From: an uncultured Ruthenibacterium sp.
Lineage (GTDB): Bacteria > Bacillota > Clostridia > Oscillospirales > Ruminococcaceae
Direction of reading: 5' to 3'
Assembly: GCA_910587145.1 (NCBI GenBank)
Contig: CAJUMH010000003.1
Span: 1 to 64,000, forward strand
DNA: 64,000 nt
Within the stretch, counting starts at the first letter, position 1, and the number at the start of each line of letters is the position of its first letter. Made by a program: the position numbers and the translations under genes. Positions 8,299 through 16,979 of this stretch are shown here, piece by piece. The notes beneath the pieces were generated by a model, which made no database searches, was not told the origin of the DNA, and saw only the letters and a program-made list of their open reading frames with translations.

Positions 8299-9084
8299 AT
8301 GATTTTTGATACGCATGCGCATTATACCTCCCGCCGCTTCGACGGCCACCGCGACGCGGTGCTGGACAGCCTGCCCGCGCAGGGCGTGGCCGGCGTGGTG
8401 GAATGCGGCGTCGATCTTGCCACCAGCCGCGCGGCGCTCGCGCTGAGCCATATGCGGCCATGGATCTTTGCGGCGGCGGGCATTCACCCCGAAAGCCTCA
8501 TCGAGGAGGATACCTCCACCGTGGCGCAGTTTGGCGGCGATTGGCGCGCCGAGCTCGCCGCCATCGAGCCGCTTTTTGAAGACGCGCGCGTGGTGGCCGT
8601 GGGGGAGATCGGCCTCGATCATCACTGGCCCGTGCCCGCCGAGGCGCAGCTTGCGCTGTTTGAGGCACAGCTGTGCCTTGCCGCCGAGCGCGGCCTGCCC
8701 TGCCTGGTGCACGACCGCGAGGCCCACGCCGAAACCTATGCGCTCTTAAAAAAATATCGCCCGAAGGGCATTTTGCACGCGTATTCCGGCAGCGCCGAGG
8801 ACGCGGTATGGATCACGCGGCAGGGCATGCTGCTGGGCTTTGGCGGCGCGCTCACATTCAAAAACGCGCGCCGCGCCGTGGAGGCCGCTGCAGCGCTGCC
8901 CCTGGAGAGTATCGTGCTGGAAACCGATTGCCCGTATATGGCCCCGGAGCCGCTGCGCGGCAAAGAGTGCCATTCCGGTATGATCCGCTTCACCGCCGAA
9001 CGGCTGGCGGAGATCCGGCAGATCCCTGTGGAGGAGGTGCTGCGCGTCACCGAGCAAAATGCCCGCAGGGTGCTTTGCGTATAG
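8299..9084 (+). CDS. tatD: TatD family metal-dependent DNase
   Basis: This 261-residue amidohydrolase-fold nuclease is expected to degrade DNA with two metal ions in the cytosol. The N-terminal FDTHAHYTSRRF gives the first metal ligands, followed by GEIGLDHHW, VHDREAHAETY, HAYSGS and the C-terminal ETDCPYMAPEPLRGK, all in family order. The ATG at 8299 follows AAAAAGGAG and was chosen over an upstream in-frame ATG at 8260 that overlaps the metG end without a ribosome site. Co-location with metG is typical. A strong terminator lies about 95 bp downstream. Confidence 0.93.
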   Translation: MIFDTHAHYTSRRFDGHRDAVLDSLPAQGVAGVVECGVDLATSRAALALSHMRPWIFAAAGIHPESLIEEDTSTVAQFGGDWRAELAAIEPLFEDARVVAVGEIGLDHHWPVPAEAQLALFEAQLCLAAERGLPCLVHDREAHAETYALLKKYRPKGILHAYSGSAEDAVWITRQGMLLGFGGALTFKNARRAVEAAAALPLESIVLETDCPYMAPEPLRGKECHSGMIRFTAERLAEIRQIPVEEVLRVTEQNARRVLCV

Positions 9085-9135
9085 GGCAAGCGGAGAAGGA
9101 TCCACACGCAAAAAGCGGGCCTGCCGCAAAAAAAT

Positions 9136-9226
9136 GCGATCGCAGATTGCACAGGGAAATGGCCGCAAAACAGCGGACCGGCGCCCCTCTTGGCTCTGAA
9201 CTGCCAGAAGGGGCGCCGGTTTTTTT
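9136..9226 (+). terminator. tatD terminator, copy 1 of a repeated terminator module
   Basis: CCGGCGCCCCT (9178-9188) pairs with AGGGGCGCCGG (9209-9219) and seven T residues follow (9220-9226). A 17-base palindrome-bearing word, GCGATCGCAGATTGCAC, lies just upstream at 9136-9152. Both parts recur almost unchanged at 43858-43874 and 43994-44032. Confidence 0.85.
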
Positions 9227-9326
9227 GCGCTTTTTTCCGAGGGGATATTTTGCAAAGGAGGCTTTTTCACGGCTTCCCAATAAAAAACGTTTTACAGGCC
9301 ACCGAAAGCGGGTGCCGCAAAGGGTG

Positions 9327-10727
9327 TTACCGAAGCTCCGGCAGGCTGGCGGCTGCGGCGCTCTGGCCAACGCGGCGCGTTTTTTCGTCCGGTGCCTCGG
9401 GACGGAATTTTACCTCGGGGTATTCCTCCTCCATCACGCGGGAAGCGGTTTCCATTACGATGTCGCCGCCCTTGCCGCTCATCACGCGGCCCATCATCTG
9501 CACGCGGCGGATATCGTAGAACATGGCGTACAGCCCCAGCGTGTGGCCCAGATAGACGCCGATGGATTCGTATACGGCCTTGGCGCGCGCGTCGTCTGCG
9601 GCCATCAGCGCCTGCACCTCTTTCAGCTTTTCTGCCGGGGAAGCGCCCGTAAGCGTGATGCCGGCGCGCGGGGCCAGCTTGATCACGCCGTCCTGGCTGA
9701 AGTATTTTACGCCGCAGCCGATGTCGCCGCTCCACTCGTCTTCCATCGCGTCGGGCTGGCCGTCTACAGGGGCGAAGGCCAGCTCGTTCAGCCAGCCGCA
9801 GATGTTGCCCTCGGCGTCCACATAGCCCACGGCCTCGCTGGTGCCCATGGCAATGCCCATAATGCCATTTTCGCCAAGGCCCATGGCGCCGGCCAGCGCG
9901 CTTACGTCGCCGTCGTTTGCCACCACCACCGGGATGGAGTAGCCCAGCTGGTTTGAAAGCTGCTCGGCGGCGCGCAGATAAATGTTTTTTACCTTTTTGT
10001 CGAACGTCTCCTTGTCCACCTTCAAAAACAGGCTTGCCACCATGCACTTGTTGTCGATGTACACGCCCGCCGAGGAAACGCCGATGGCGTCTACATGGCC
10101 GCCCTTTTCCAGAATTTTTGCCGCCGCCGTGGAGAGCGCGGCCATGATGCCCTCAAAGTGATAATCCGGGTTCGAGATGGTTTTGGGGAACCATACCACC
10201 TCTTCGCTGTAAATCGGTTCGCCGTTCAAAACCGCGCTCACCTTGCGGTCGGAGCCGCCGGCGTCAAAGCCGATGCGCCCGCCGTCCAGATGGCGGCCGA
10301 TGGCTTCGGCGCGCTGCACCGTCCGGGGCTTTTTTTCGTAGGGCAGGCTCTCGACGATGAATTCGGTTTCGTATACCTGCTCCATAAAGCCTTTGTCGAA
10401 CGCGCGGGTGCCGTTTTCGCTGTACGCAGCTTTGATCTGCGCGGCCAACGCCTCATCGCCGCAAACGCTCACTTTAAAGCCGCCCCAGCTCCAAAGCAAA
10501 AACTTTACCAGCCGATCGACATAATACGCATCGGCTTCGGCCATTTCGGGCGTGCCGTGGATCTTTGTCTCGTAGACGCCGATCTGCCCGCCCGAGCGCT
10601 CTACGGCAATGCACAGCGGCTTTTCGGCCCCCTTGGCGTATGCGCGGAAAAACAGCCCCAGCGGCACAAAGCCCTTGTCCAGCTCCGGCACGTTTTTCAT
10701 CGGGATCTCAACGTTTAAAAACTTCAT
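9327..10727 (-). CDS. ROK-like sugar kinase-fold protein
   Basis: This 466-residue protein of the actin/hexokinase (ASKHA) fold has no DNA-binding domain. The phosphate loop is GFDAGGSDRKVSAVL around residue 150, and the second half has VVVANDGDVSALAGAMG followed by GIMGIAMGTSEAVGYVD, a ROK-type ATP/sugar-binding layout. The N-terminal 140 residues (LGLFFRAYAKGAEK) are an extra domain absent from ordinary 300-residue ROK kinases, so the substrate is unclear. The start at 10727 has an excellent GTAAAGGAGG site. Its predicted leader carries eight copies of a 20-bp repeat. Confidence 0.7.
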   Translation of the reverse strand: MKFLNVEIPMKNVPELDKGFVPLGLFFRAYAKGAEKPLCIAVERSGGQIGVYETKIHGTPEMAEADAYYVDRLVKFLLWSWGGFKVSVCGDEALAAQIKAAYSENGTRAFDKGFMEQVYETEFIVESLPYEKKPRTVQRAEAIGRHLDGGRIGFDAGGSDRKVSAVLNGEPIYSEEVVWFPKTISNPDYHFEGIMAALSTAAAKILEKGGHVDAIGVSSAGVYIDNKCMVASLFLKVDKETFDKKVKNIYLRAAEQLSNQLGYSIPVVVANDGDVSALAGAMGLGENGIMGIAMGTSEAVGYVDAEGNICGWLNELAFAPVDGQPDAMEDEWSGDIGCGVKYFSQDGVIKLAPRAGITLTGASPAEKLKEVQALMAADDARAKAVYESIGVYLGHTLGLYAMFYDIRRVQMMGRVMSGKGGDIVMETASRVMEEEYPEVKFRPEAPDEKTRRVGQSAAAASLPELR

Positions 10728-10762
10728 GTGCAAATCCTCCTTTACAGGTGTTGATGATAACA

Positions 10763-10923
10763 GGATGCGAAAAAACGGGATAGGATTGCGAAAAAGGAGA
10801 TAGGAGTGCGGAAAAAGAGACAGGATTGCGAAAAAGGAGATAGGAGTGCGGAAAAAGAGACAGGATTGCGAAAAAGGAGATAGGAGTGCGGAAAAAGAGA
10901 CAGAATTGCAAAAAAAGGAGATG
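10763..10923. repeat. Eight-copy 20-bp tandem array in the ROK-gene leader
   Basis: Units of exactly 20 bp run from 10763, alternating two versions: ggattgcgaaaaaggagata and ggagtgcggaaaaagagaca. Three perfect 40-bp pairs are flanked by diverged end copies at 10763-10782 and 10903-10923. On the minus strand the array is pyrimidine-rich and would lie in the 5' untranslated region between the -10 at 10992-10997 and the ribosome site at about 10735. Confidence 0.9.
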
Positions 10924-10991
10924 GGATACCGAAACCGCCGCGCCTGAAAACCGCGCAGCGCGGCGGCGCCGGATACCTCTGTACGATCAAC

Positions 10992-11000
10992 AGTATACCA
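10992..11000 (-). promoter_or_regulatory. Extended -10 promoter for the ROK-like gene
   Basis: On the minus strand TGGTATACT gives an extended -10 (TATACT at 10997-10992). No good -35 box is seen. The leader would be about 255 nt and include the repeat array. The rest of the gap to 11260 contains only GC-rich inverted repeats and no gene. Confidence 0.5.
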
Positions 11001-11260
11001 TATTCCGGAAGGCTTTGCTTGCACCTTGTGCATTTGTTTTTTGCATTTTTGCGCGCGCGGCGGCAAAAACCGGAAACCGGGCCGGGCGGCCGGCAGTCCA
11101 ATTGCCGCCGGCATGGTGCGTCCACCGGACAGCCGCCGATCCGGCGCCGAAGGAAAAAGCCGGAACCCACCCGGGGAGAAAATCATTTGGCAGATCCGAA
11201 AGGATCCGGTTCGCCCCGGCCGGCAAGGCCGGGACGTCTCGCCGGAAATTCGGGCATGGC

Positions 11261-13165
11261 TCAGCAATCGGGCTGGGGATCGGCGGTGATCTCCGGCAAA
11301 TTGCGCAAAACCGCGTCCGCATCGGTTTGGATCACCCGGAACATCCGGTCTACAACAACCTGCGATTCATCTTCAAACACAGGCAAAAATTCCCGTACAA
11401 ACTGCGTTTCCGGGCAATAAATATATACGTAATCGTAGCCGTCCAGCAGCTGCTGGCGCCACTCCTGCCAGGTACAGCCCACCGCGCCGGGCACGCTCTC
11501 GCTGTTTTCCGTCATTAACATTGTGCCGTGCGGCGGCAGGGTCCACGGCAAAAGCTCGTAGGCTATGCGCAGCTGCGCAAGGCCGCTGTCGTAGGCCGTA
11601 ATGAGGAACAGCCGCGGTGATTCCACGCCAAGGCTGCGGATGCGCAGGGCGGCGCGTCGGTACAGATAGGCTTCGTGGTTTGTTTCTGCGGCATGGAGCG
11701 ATGGCTGCGAAAATGCCTCCGTCAGGCATTTCGGCTGGCCGGAAAGCACCGCCAGCAGCGCCACGCACAGCACAGCGGCCAAACGGGACGGCAGGCGGCG
11801 GCGGGAAAGGGCGGTAAAGGCAAACGCCGCACCTGCCGAGATCATCACGACACAGACGGTGTTGAGATAGCGGGTGATGGAGGCGAGCAGAACGGCCTCC
11901 GACGGCGAGAACAAAAACAGATACGTGAACAGCAGAGAGCCGGTGAACACCACCGCGACGCCCAGTGCCGCGCCAACGCCGGCGCAGACGGCCCCGCGCT
12001 CCTGCTTTTCGCTCAAAATGAATGCAATTGCACCCAGCATCAGTGCGCCGACAGCCCACCCGACCCAGGGGAATTTGACAGCCCAGCCATACGAGGCCGC
12101 CGCAAACAGCTCCCGAAAGAACAGACGGAACACATCAAACCGGTAGGCCGGCCCGCGGAACGTGATAAACGCCCAAACCGCCGGGATCAAAGGCTCGTCG
12201 GTGCGCCACCGCTCGGGCACCCCCATCAGCGAGAGATGGATGGTCCAGCTTAGGTGGGCGGCCAGCACGGCCGCCAGCATCACGGCGGGCGTGACGAGCG
12301 GCAGAAGACGGGCGTCCCCCGCCTTTTTTCGCTTATAAAAGAGAACAAAACGGCGTACAGCCACCGCAAGAACAGCGAGCAGCGCAAGGCCAAAGCCTGT
12401 GCTTTTTATCAGGCACAGCACAAAGCAGCCCAAAACCTCCAGCCACGGCGTTACACGCGAGCGCTCCGGCAAAAATTCCAAAAGCAAAACAGCCGCCGTC
12501 ACCATCCCCAGCAGCAGATCAACGCCGAGCATGGTAACGCCGCGCGGATACAACTGGAACAGAATGATCCACAGCAGCGCATAGGCCACAAGCTTTACGC
12601 CAACGCGCCGTTTGTGCATCGCCTTTACGGCGGTAAGCAGCATCGCGGCTGAAAACAGCGTATTTGCCCAAAGCGCAATGTCCTCGCGGTAGCCCGCGCC
12701 CGCGGCGTGCAGCGTTAAATACTGCCACAGCGTACTGGCGGGGGGATACGAGGCAAATCCATCCCCATAGCCAGGCGCGGTGTACAGGCCGTCTGTGCAA
12801 AACATCACCTTGAGGGCATATCCCCAATGCGAAAAATCGTCCCAGTCTACCAGTGCACAGCCACGGCACAGCCACCACAGCACCAGCCCGGCCGCAAAAA
12901 ACAGCAGCGTACCGCCCAGAATATCGGCAAGCTCGTTCCAGCGCCTGCGCACAATGCTTATGGCCAGAAAGACCACGCCCGCCAGCCCCGCCGCCCACGG
13001 AAGAATGCCCACAAAAGGCAGAATGCCTGCAAGCGCTGCCGCATAGGCCGCCGCGATCATTCCCAGAACCGACAGCAGAACCCCCTCTTCCGCGCCGCAG
13101 CGCAGCTTAACGCCGAGCCCCGCTCCGGAGAGGCATAACACAACCAGAACGATGAGAGCACGCAT
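11261..13165 (-). CDS. Multi-spanning membrane protein, probably GT-C type glycosyltransferase
   Basis: This 634-residue protein has at least ten hydrophobic segments, starting with MRALIVLVVLCLSGAGLG. After the third segment lies an acidic, aromatic loop, DWDDFSHWGYALKVM, resembling the first extracytoplasmic catalytic loop of GT-C enzymes that use lipid-linked sugars. The C-terminal 130 residues form a soluble outer domain. The ATG at 13165 follows AGAGGAGG, and a consensus promoter lies 36-64 bp upstream. A role in cell-surface polysaccharide assembly is inferred from topology and the loop motif only. An O-antigen ligase-like or unknown transporter function is an alternative. Confidence 0.5.
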   Translation of the reverse strand: MRALIVLVVLCLSGAGLGVKLRCGAEEGVLLSVLGMIAAAYAAALAGILPFVGILPWAAGLAGVVFLAISIVRRRWNELADILGGTLLFFAAGLVLWWLCRGCALVDWDDFSHWGYALKVMFCTDGLYTAPGYGDGFASYPPASTLWQYLTLHAAGAGYREDIALWANTLFSAAMLLTAVKAMHKRRVGVKLVAYALLWIILFQLYPRGVTMLGVDLLLGMVTAAVLLLEFLPERSRVTPWLEVLGCFVLCLIKSTGFGLALLAVLAVAVRRFVLFYKRKKAGDARLLPLVTPAVMLAAVLAAHLSWTIHLSLMGVPERWRTDEPLIPAVWAFITFRGPAYRFDVFRLFFRELFAAASYGWAVKFPWVGWAVGALMLGAIAFILSEKQERGAVCAGVGAALGVAVVFTGSLLFTYLFLFSPSEAVLLASITRYLNTVCVVMISAGAAFAFTALSRRRLPSRLAAVLCVALLAVLSGQPKCLTEAFSQPSLHAAETNHEAYLYRRAALRIRSLGVESPRLFLITAYDSGLAQLRIAYELLPWTLPPHGTMLMTENSESVPGAVGCTWQEWRQQLLDGYDYVYIYCPETQFVREFLPVFEDESQVVVDRMFRVIQTDADAVLRNLPEITADPQPDC

Positions 13166-13200
13166 GGAAAGACCTCCTCTTGTGCGGAATAGATGTATCC

Positions 13201-13229
13201 AGTATAATACTTTCCCCCAAAAAGCGCAA
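13201..13229 (-). promoter_or_regulatory. Sigma-A promoter for the GT-C-like gene
   Basis: On the minus strand TTGCGC (13229-13224), a 17-base spacer and TATACT (13206-13201) form a good promoter. The leader is about 30 nt. Between this and the PAP2 gene (13230-13453) nothing else is seen. Confidence 0.7.
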
Positions 13230-13453
13230 CACAGCAAAAAGAAAACGCTATTGCTCCGTTTGGCCGCTTTTTATGTTAAGAAAACTCTGAATCAATCCCC
13301 GGGCGCACCTTGACGGCATCTTTTTCGCCTGTTTTTGCTCCGAAATCTTGAAACACACCAAGCATTTCTGCGATTTTGGCTCTTCAACAGTCGGAAAACC
13401 TGCTCGCCAATCGAACCCGTTGATGGACTCAGAGCTTCCTGAAAAAACGGCTG

Positions 13454-14377
13454 TTATGAACGATTCGCGGGTTTGAAAAGCTTCCTTTCCAGCCGGAAAG
13501 CATACGGATAGACGCCCACCAGCAAAAAGACGATCAGCCCATACCGCACCGAGCGCATCAGCAAAAAGCCCTGTGTGCCCGCCGGGAAAATGCCGCCGAG
13601 GACAGGCTTGATCAGGCCGTTCAGCGCAGCGTACAGCAGGCCGCCCACCCCGGTGCGCAGCAGCGCAAGGGCAAGGCTGGCGGTGTTTTCAAAGCGGATG
13701 TGTTTTTCCTCAAATCGCAAACCGAGCACAAAGCCCACCAGCATGCCGAAGGCATTATAATAATCGTTGGTGCGGCAATAAAGCATGCCTGCTGCGCCGA
13801 TCACGATCAGCGCCAGATAAAAGCCGTACCGGTTTTTCAGCCGCGCCATGCCGAACTCCACGGACGCAAAAACCGCAAGGCCCACGGCAAGCCCCACAAG
13901 CACATCGGAGGGCCAGTGCGCGCCCACATAGCAGCGGCTCAGCCCGCAGAGCAGCGGCACCAGCACCGCCGCCCACCGAAGCCATCTCTGCTTTTGAAAT
14001 TCGTATGCCGTGACGGGATAAAGAGCGGAGCAGTTGGCGCTGTGTCCGCTGGGGAAGGAAAAACCGTCCACATCGCGCAGCAGCTCAATGCGCCCGCTCG
14101 CAGCCCAAGGCCGCACGCGGGAAAAGATGTTTTTCAGCATGCCGATGGAAACGTTCGCCAGCACAACGGCGGCGCCGATGCGCTCGCCGCGCTTTTTGTC
14201 GAAGCCCCAATACACAAAGCCCAGCACGCCGATGCAGACGATCTCTTCGCCCAAAAACGAAAAGAAATTGTTCAGCGCGACCAGCACGGGCAGCAGCAGG
14301 GTGCCTGCGCCCAGCTGCTGCAGCCAGACGATGAATGTTTCCTCAAAGGGCAGGAACCAGACAACGCCTTCCTTCAT
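13454..14377 (-). CDS. PAP2 superfamily membrane phosphatase
   Basis: This 307-residue integral membrane protein carries the three PAP2 signatures: KNIFSRVRP, the PSGHSAN motif and SRCYVGAHWPSD, the last holding the catalytic histidine and aspartate. Such enzymes remove phosphate from lipid phosphates such as undecaprenyl pyrophosphate or phosphatidic acid on the outer face of the membrane. Six or more hydrophobic segments surround the motifs, and the extra C-terminal membrane region makes it longer than the minimal 200-residue form. It sits between the MATE gene and the GT-C-like gene on the same strand. Recycling of a polyprenyl carrier is plausible, though the substrate is not visible. Confidence 0.85.
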   Translation of the reverse strand: MKEGVVWFLPFEETFIVWLQQLGAGTLLLPVLVALNNFFSFLGEEIVCIGVLGFVYWGFDKKRGERIGAAVVLANVSIGMLKNIFSRVRPWAASGRIELLRDVDGFSFPSGHSANCSALYPVTAYEFQKQRWLRWAAVLVPLLCGLSRCYVGAHWPSDVLVGLAVGLAVFASVEFGMARLKNRYGFYLALIVIGAAGMLYCRTNDYYNAFGMLVGFVLGLRFEEKHIRFENTASLALALLRTGVGGLLYAALNGLIKPVLGGIFPAGTQGFLLMRSVRYGLIVFLLVGVYPYAFRLERKLFKPANRS

Positions 14378-14438
14378 AAATGATTTCTCACCTTTCCGTG
14401 CATGATTTCGGTTTGCCCCGGCGCCCCAAAAAACGGGG

Positions 14439-15851
14439 CTACTCCGCCGGGCCTATGCCGGCGGAGGAAGAGCCGGCGGAGGGAGGGCCGGCGGAGGGAG
14501 GGCCGGCGGAGAGCTTTGCAAAAAAGCTGCGCGCCATAACGGCCGCCACAAGACACGAGAACGCGTCCGCCGCGGGCAGCGCCGCCATCAGGCCGCTCAT
14601 GCCCCAAAAGTGCGACAGAAGGATCAGCAGCGGCACATAAACACAGACCTGACGCCCCAGCACGATGATGCTGCTGCGCGTGCTTTCCTTGATGGCCTGG
14701 AACAGCGTGCCGGTGCAGTTGACAAGCGTTGTGAACGGCAGCGCAACACAGGAAAAGCGCAGTACAGCGACACTTACGGAAACCGTTTCTTCGGGAATGT
14801 GCAGCAAAAACATGATCGGCCGGGCAAAAAACGCAATGGCGGCGGCGATCACCGTCAGCGCGGCAACGCTGGCCGCTACGGTAAAATCATAGGCCTCCCG
14901 CAGCCGTTTGTGATTTTTGCTGCCGTGCGCATAGCCCGCTACGGGCTGAATGGCCTGCACAAAACCAATCGAGACAGAGAGCGCAAGCCCTGTTACGCGC
15001 GTGGCTACGCTGAACGCCGCAATAACGGCGTCGCCAAACGCGCCCGCCGCGCGGTTGAGCACCACAGAGGAAAGAGCGTTGCCGCAATGGCGGCACAGGC
15101 TGGGAAAGCCGGCCGAAAAGATGCCGGCCAAAAGCGCGCCGTCCATGCGGAGATTGCGCGGCGAAAGGCGGACGACGGTTTTTTTGCGCACATAGTATTG
15201 CAGCAGGGCCGCCCATACCACCGCCTGGCTGAGCGCGGTGGCCACGCCGGCGCCGAATACGCCCCAGCCGAGCCCAAAAATAAACAGCGGATCCAGCACC
15301 ATGTTCAGCATCCCGCCCGCGAGCTGGCCGGCCATGCTTTCGCGGCTCATGCCCTCGGCGCGCAGGTTTTGCGAGAGCGCCAGATTCGAGCACTGGAACG
15401 GCGCGCCCAGCAGCAGCGGCAAGGCGTACCGGCACGCCTCGGGCAAAATGGTGGGCGTGCTGCCCAGCAGCCGCATCAGCGGGCGCAAAAAGAGCAGCCC
15501 GCCCACGGCGATCACGCCGCCCATCGCCATGGAAAGGTAAAAGCCCATACTGGCGGTGCGGTCGGCCGTTTCCTGCTGCCGTGCGCCCAGCTGCAGGCTT
15601 ACAAGGCTGCTGCTGCCCGTGCCCATCCAAAAGCCCAGCGCCGAGATGACGGAGGAGATGGAAAACACTACGCCCACCGCCGCAACGGCTGCTGTGCCCA
15701 GCTGCGCGACAAAAAACGTATCGACCATATTGTAAATGGAGGTGATCATGCTGGTGATGATGCTGGGAATGCACAGCGAAAGAATCAGCCCGGGAATGGG
15801 GGCCTCTGTCATACGCCGATACTGTGCGTCCGTTGCCGTATTCTGTTTCAT
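14439..15851 (-). CDS. MATE family multidrug/sodium antiporter
   Basis: This 470-residue, twelve-span MATE/NorM-type exporter has the family N-terminus (IPGLILSLCIPSIITS, then NMVDTFFVAQLG) and the internal repeat of the second half. It should expel cationic drugs or metabolites using a sodium or proton gradient. The ATG at 15851 has a modest AAAGG site. The last 22 residues are a low-complexity tail of SAGPP-type repeats encoded by a 15-bp tandem array, which looks like a recent repeat expansion at the cytoplasmic end rather than part of the transporter. Confidence 0.92.
   Translation of the reverse strand: MKQNTATDAQYRRMTEAPIPGLILSLCIPSIITSMITSIYNMVDTFFVAQLGTAAVAAVGVVFSISSVISALGFWMGTGSSSLVSLQLGARQQETADRTASMGFYLSMAMGGVIAVGGLLFLRPLMRLLGSTPTILPEACRYALPLLLGAPFQCSNLALSQNLRAEGMSRESMAGQLAGGMLNMVLDPLFIFGLGWGVFGAGVATALSQAVVWAALLQYYVRKKTVVRLSPRNLRMDGALLAGIFSAGFPSLCRHCGNALSSVVLNRAAGAFGDAVIAAFSVATRVTGLALSVSIGFVQAIQPVAGYAHGSKNHKRLREAYDFTVAASVAALTVIAAAIAFFARPIMFLLHIPEETVSVSVAVLRFSCVALPFTTLVNCTGTLFQAIKESTRSSIIVLGRQVCVYVPLLILLSHFWGMSGLMAALPAADAFSCLVAAVMARSFFAKLSAGPPSAGPPSAGSSSAGIGPAE
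14457..14516. repeat. Four-copy 15-bp in-frame tandem repeat in the MATE gene tail
   Basis: Four units of GCCGGCGGAGGGAGG (two exact, two slightly changed) encode a five-residue repeat, Ser-Ala-Gly-Pro-Pro or a close variant. Because the unit is a multiple of three, copy number can change without disturbing the frame. Confidence 0.85.
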
Positions 15852-15884
15852 AGCAGCCTTTCTTTGGATCCCGCGGGATCCCTT

Positions 15885-15940
15885 CAAAAATACAAACCCG
15901 GCCGGCCGCCGGGAACAAGCGCCTTCGGCAGCCGGCCGGC
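15885..15940 (-). terminator. Terminator of the HAD hydrolase gene
   Basis: Read on the minus strand, a very GC-rich stem built from the GCCGGCCGGC half-sites (15940-15898) is followed by a T-rich run (15897-15885). It lies between the HAD gene and the MATE gene. Confidence 0.65.
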
Positions 15941-16034
15941 TCGTCATTTTCAGAATCTGTCCGGATGGAGCGGATCCCGAGGCAAAAAGTATGCCGATGG
16001 CCTCGGGAACCGCGCCTGCCGTGTGAAAATGGCG

Positions 16035-16877
16035 TCAGCGCAAGATCTCGCGCTGAGCGGCGAGCTGCTGCTGCTGATATTCGCCCGCGTAGGTTCCGGC
16101 CAAAAAGCGCGGCAACGCCTCGGTGACGAGCCGGTCCCAGCTCTCTTTCTCTTTGCCCACCAAAATCGGATAGAACAGCGCGTCCGCGTGCTGCGCGGCG
16201 GCCAGATCGCCCAGTGCGTCGCCCACCATCAGCACATGGCCGGGCGCATAGCCCTTGGCCGTCAGCGCCGCAAGGCAGGCCTCCTTGGTGCCGGCGTCCT
16301 GCCCCAGGGCGATATCCATGTGCCCGATCAGGCCGTGGCGCGTCCATTCCTCGGCAATGGCTTCGCCGTTGGCACTGGAGACAACGGCCGTATCGGTTTG
16401 CTGATGGATCGCGGCCAGCGCGTCGCGCGCGCCGGGGAAGGGCTTTGAATCGTCGCCCATGCGCACGATGGCGGCGTTTACGGCGCGGCTCCATTCCAGC
16501 GCCTGCCGCAGGCCCTCGCCGCCGCCGGCGGCGAGGGCTTCCTCCAGCGCGGGGTTGGAAAGCTTGGGCGCCTTGTCCACCCAATCGCACAGCTCGTCCG
16601 CGTTCGGCACCTGAATGCCCCGTTCGGCCAGCATGCGCAGCGTTGCGGCCAGGCCCTTAAAGCGGTTGATGCCGCGCGTGCGGCTGTACAGGTTCACCTG
16701 CATCCAGTACGGTGTGATGATCTGCTCGTACTGCTCCAGCCCGTATACCCGGATCAGCTCCGGACAAAACGCCTCGTGATGCTTGGAATCCATCGTATCC
16801 ATTGCGCAGCCGTCGGAATCCACGCACACGAGCCATTCCTTTTTCGGCGCGAATGCGGCAAACGGATTTTCTGCCAT
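16035..16877 (-). CDS. HAD superfamily hydrolase
   Basis: This 280-residue phosphatase-type protein has the nucleophile motif I as VDSDGCAMDTM (aspartates of DxD), motif II as VVSSANGE, a lysine before CLAALTAKG as motif III, and motif IV VGDALGDL. The large helical cap between residues 25 and 150 places it in the subfamily-I group acting on small phosphorylated metabolites. The ATG at 16877 follows CAAGGGAGG. The GH3 gene lies 102 bp upstream on the same strand, so the two may be co-transcribed and the enzyme could act on a sugar phosphate. The substrate is not predictable. Confidence 0.8.
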   Translation of the reverse strand: MAENPFAAFAPKKEWLVCVDSDGCAMDTMDSKHHEAFCPELIRVYGLEQYEQIITPYWMQVNLYSRTRGINRFKGLAATLRMLAERGIQVPNADELCDWVDKAPKLSNPALEEALAAGGGEGLRQALEWSRAVNAAIVRMGDDSKPFPGARDALAAIHQQTDTAVVSSANGEAIAEEWTRHGLIGHMDIALGQDAGTKEACLAALTAKGYAPGHVLMVGDALGDLAAAQHADALFYPILVGKEKESWDRLVTEALPRFLAGTYAGEYQQQQLAAQREILR

Positions 16878-16979
16878 ACTTTGTTCCTCCCTTGCAAAAG
16901 ACAGGAAACGCGCACAGACCCACGGGCTGCCAAAAGCAGGGCCGCTCCGGTGTCCGTGCGCCGTGTCCGTATCAAAAGC

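Noticed and set aside
10763..10923. CRISPR-like repeated structure
   Set aside because: Units are directly abutting with no unique spacers and no cas genes are near. It is a tandem array.
15852..16034. Riboswitch ahead of the MATE gene
   Set aside because: MATE genes are sometimes under guanidine or similar elements. Here the space is taken by the terminator of the upstream HAD gene and I see no riboswitch core.
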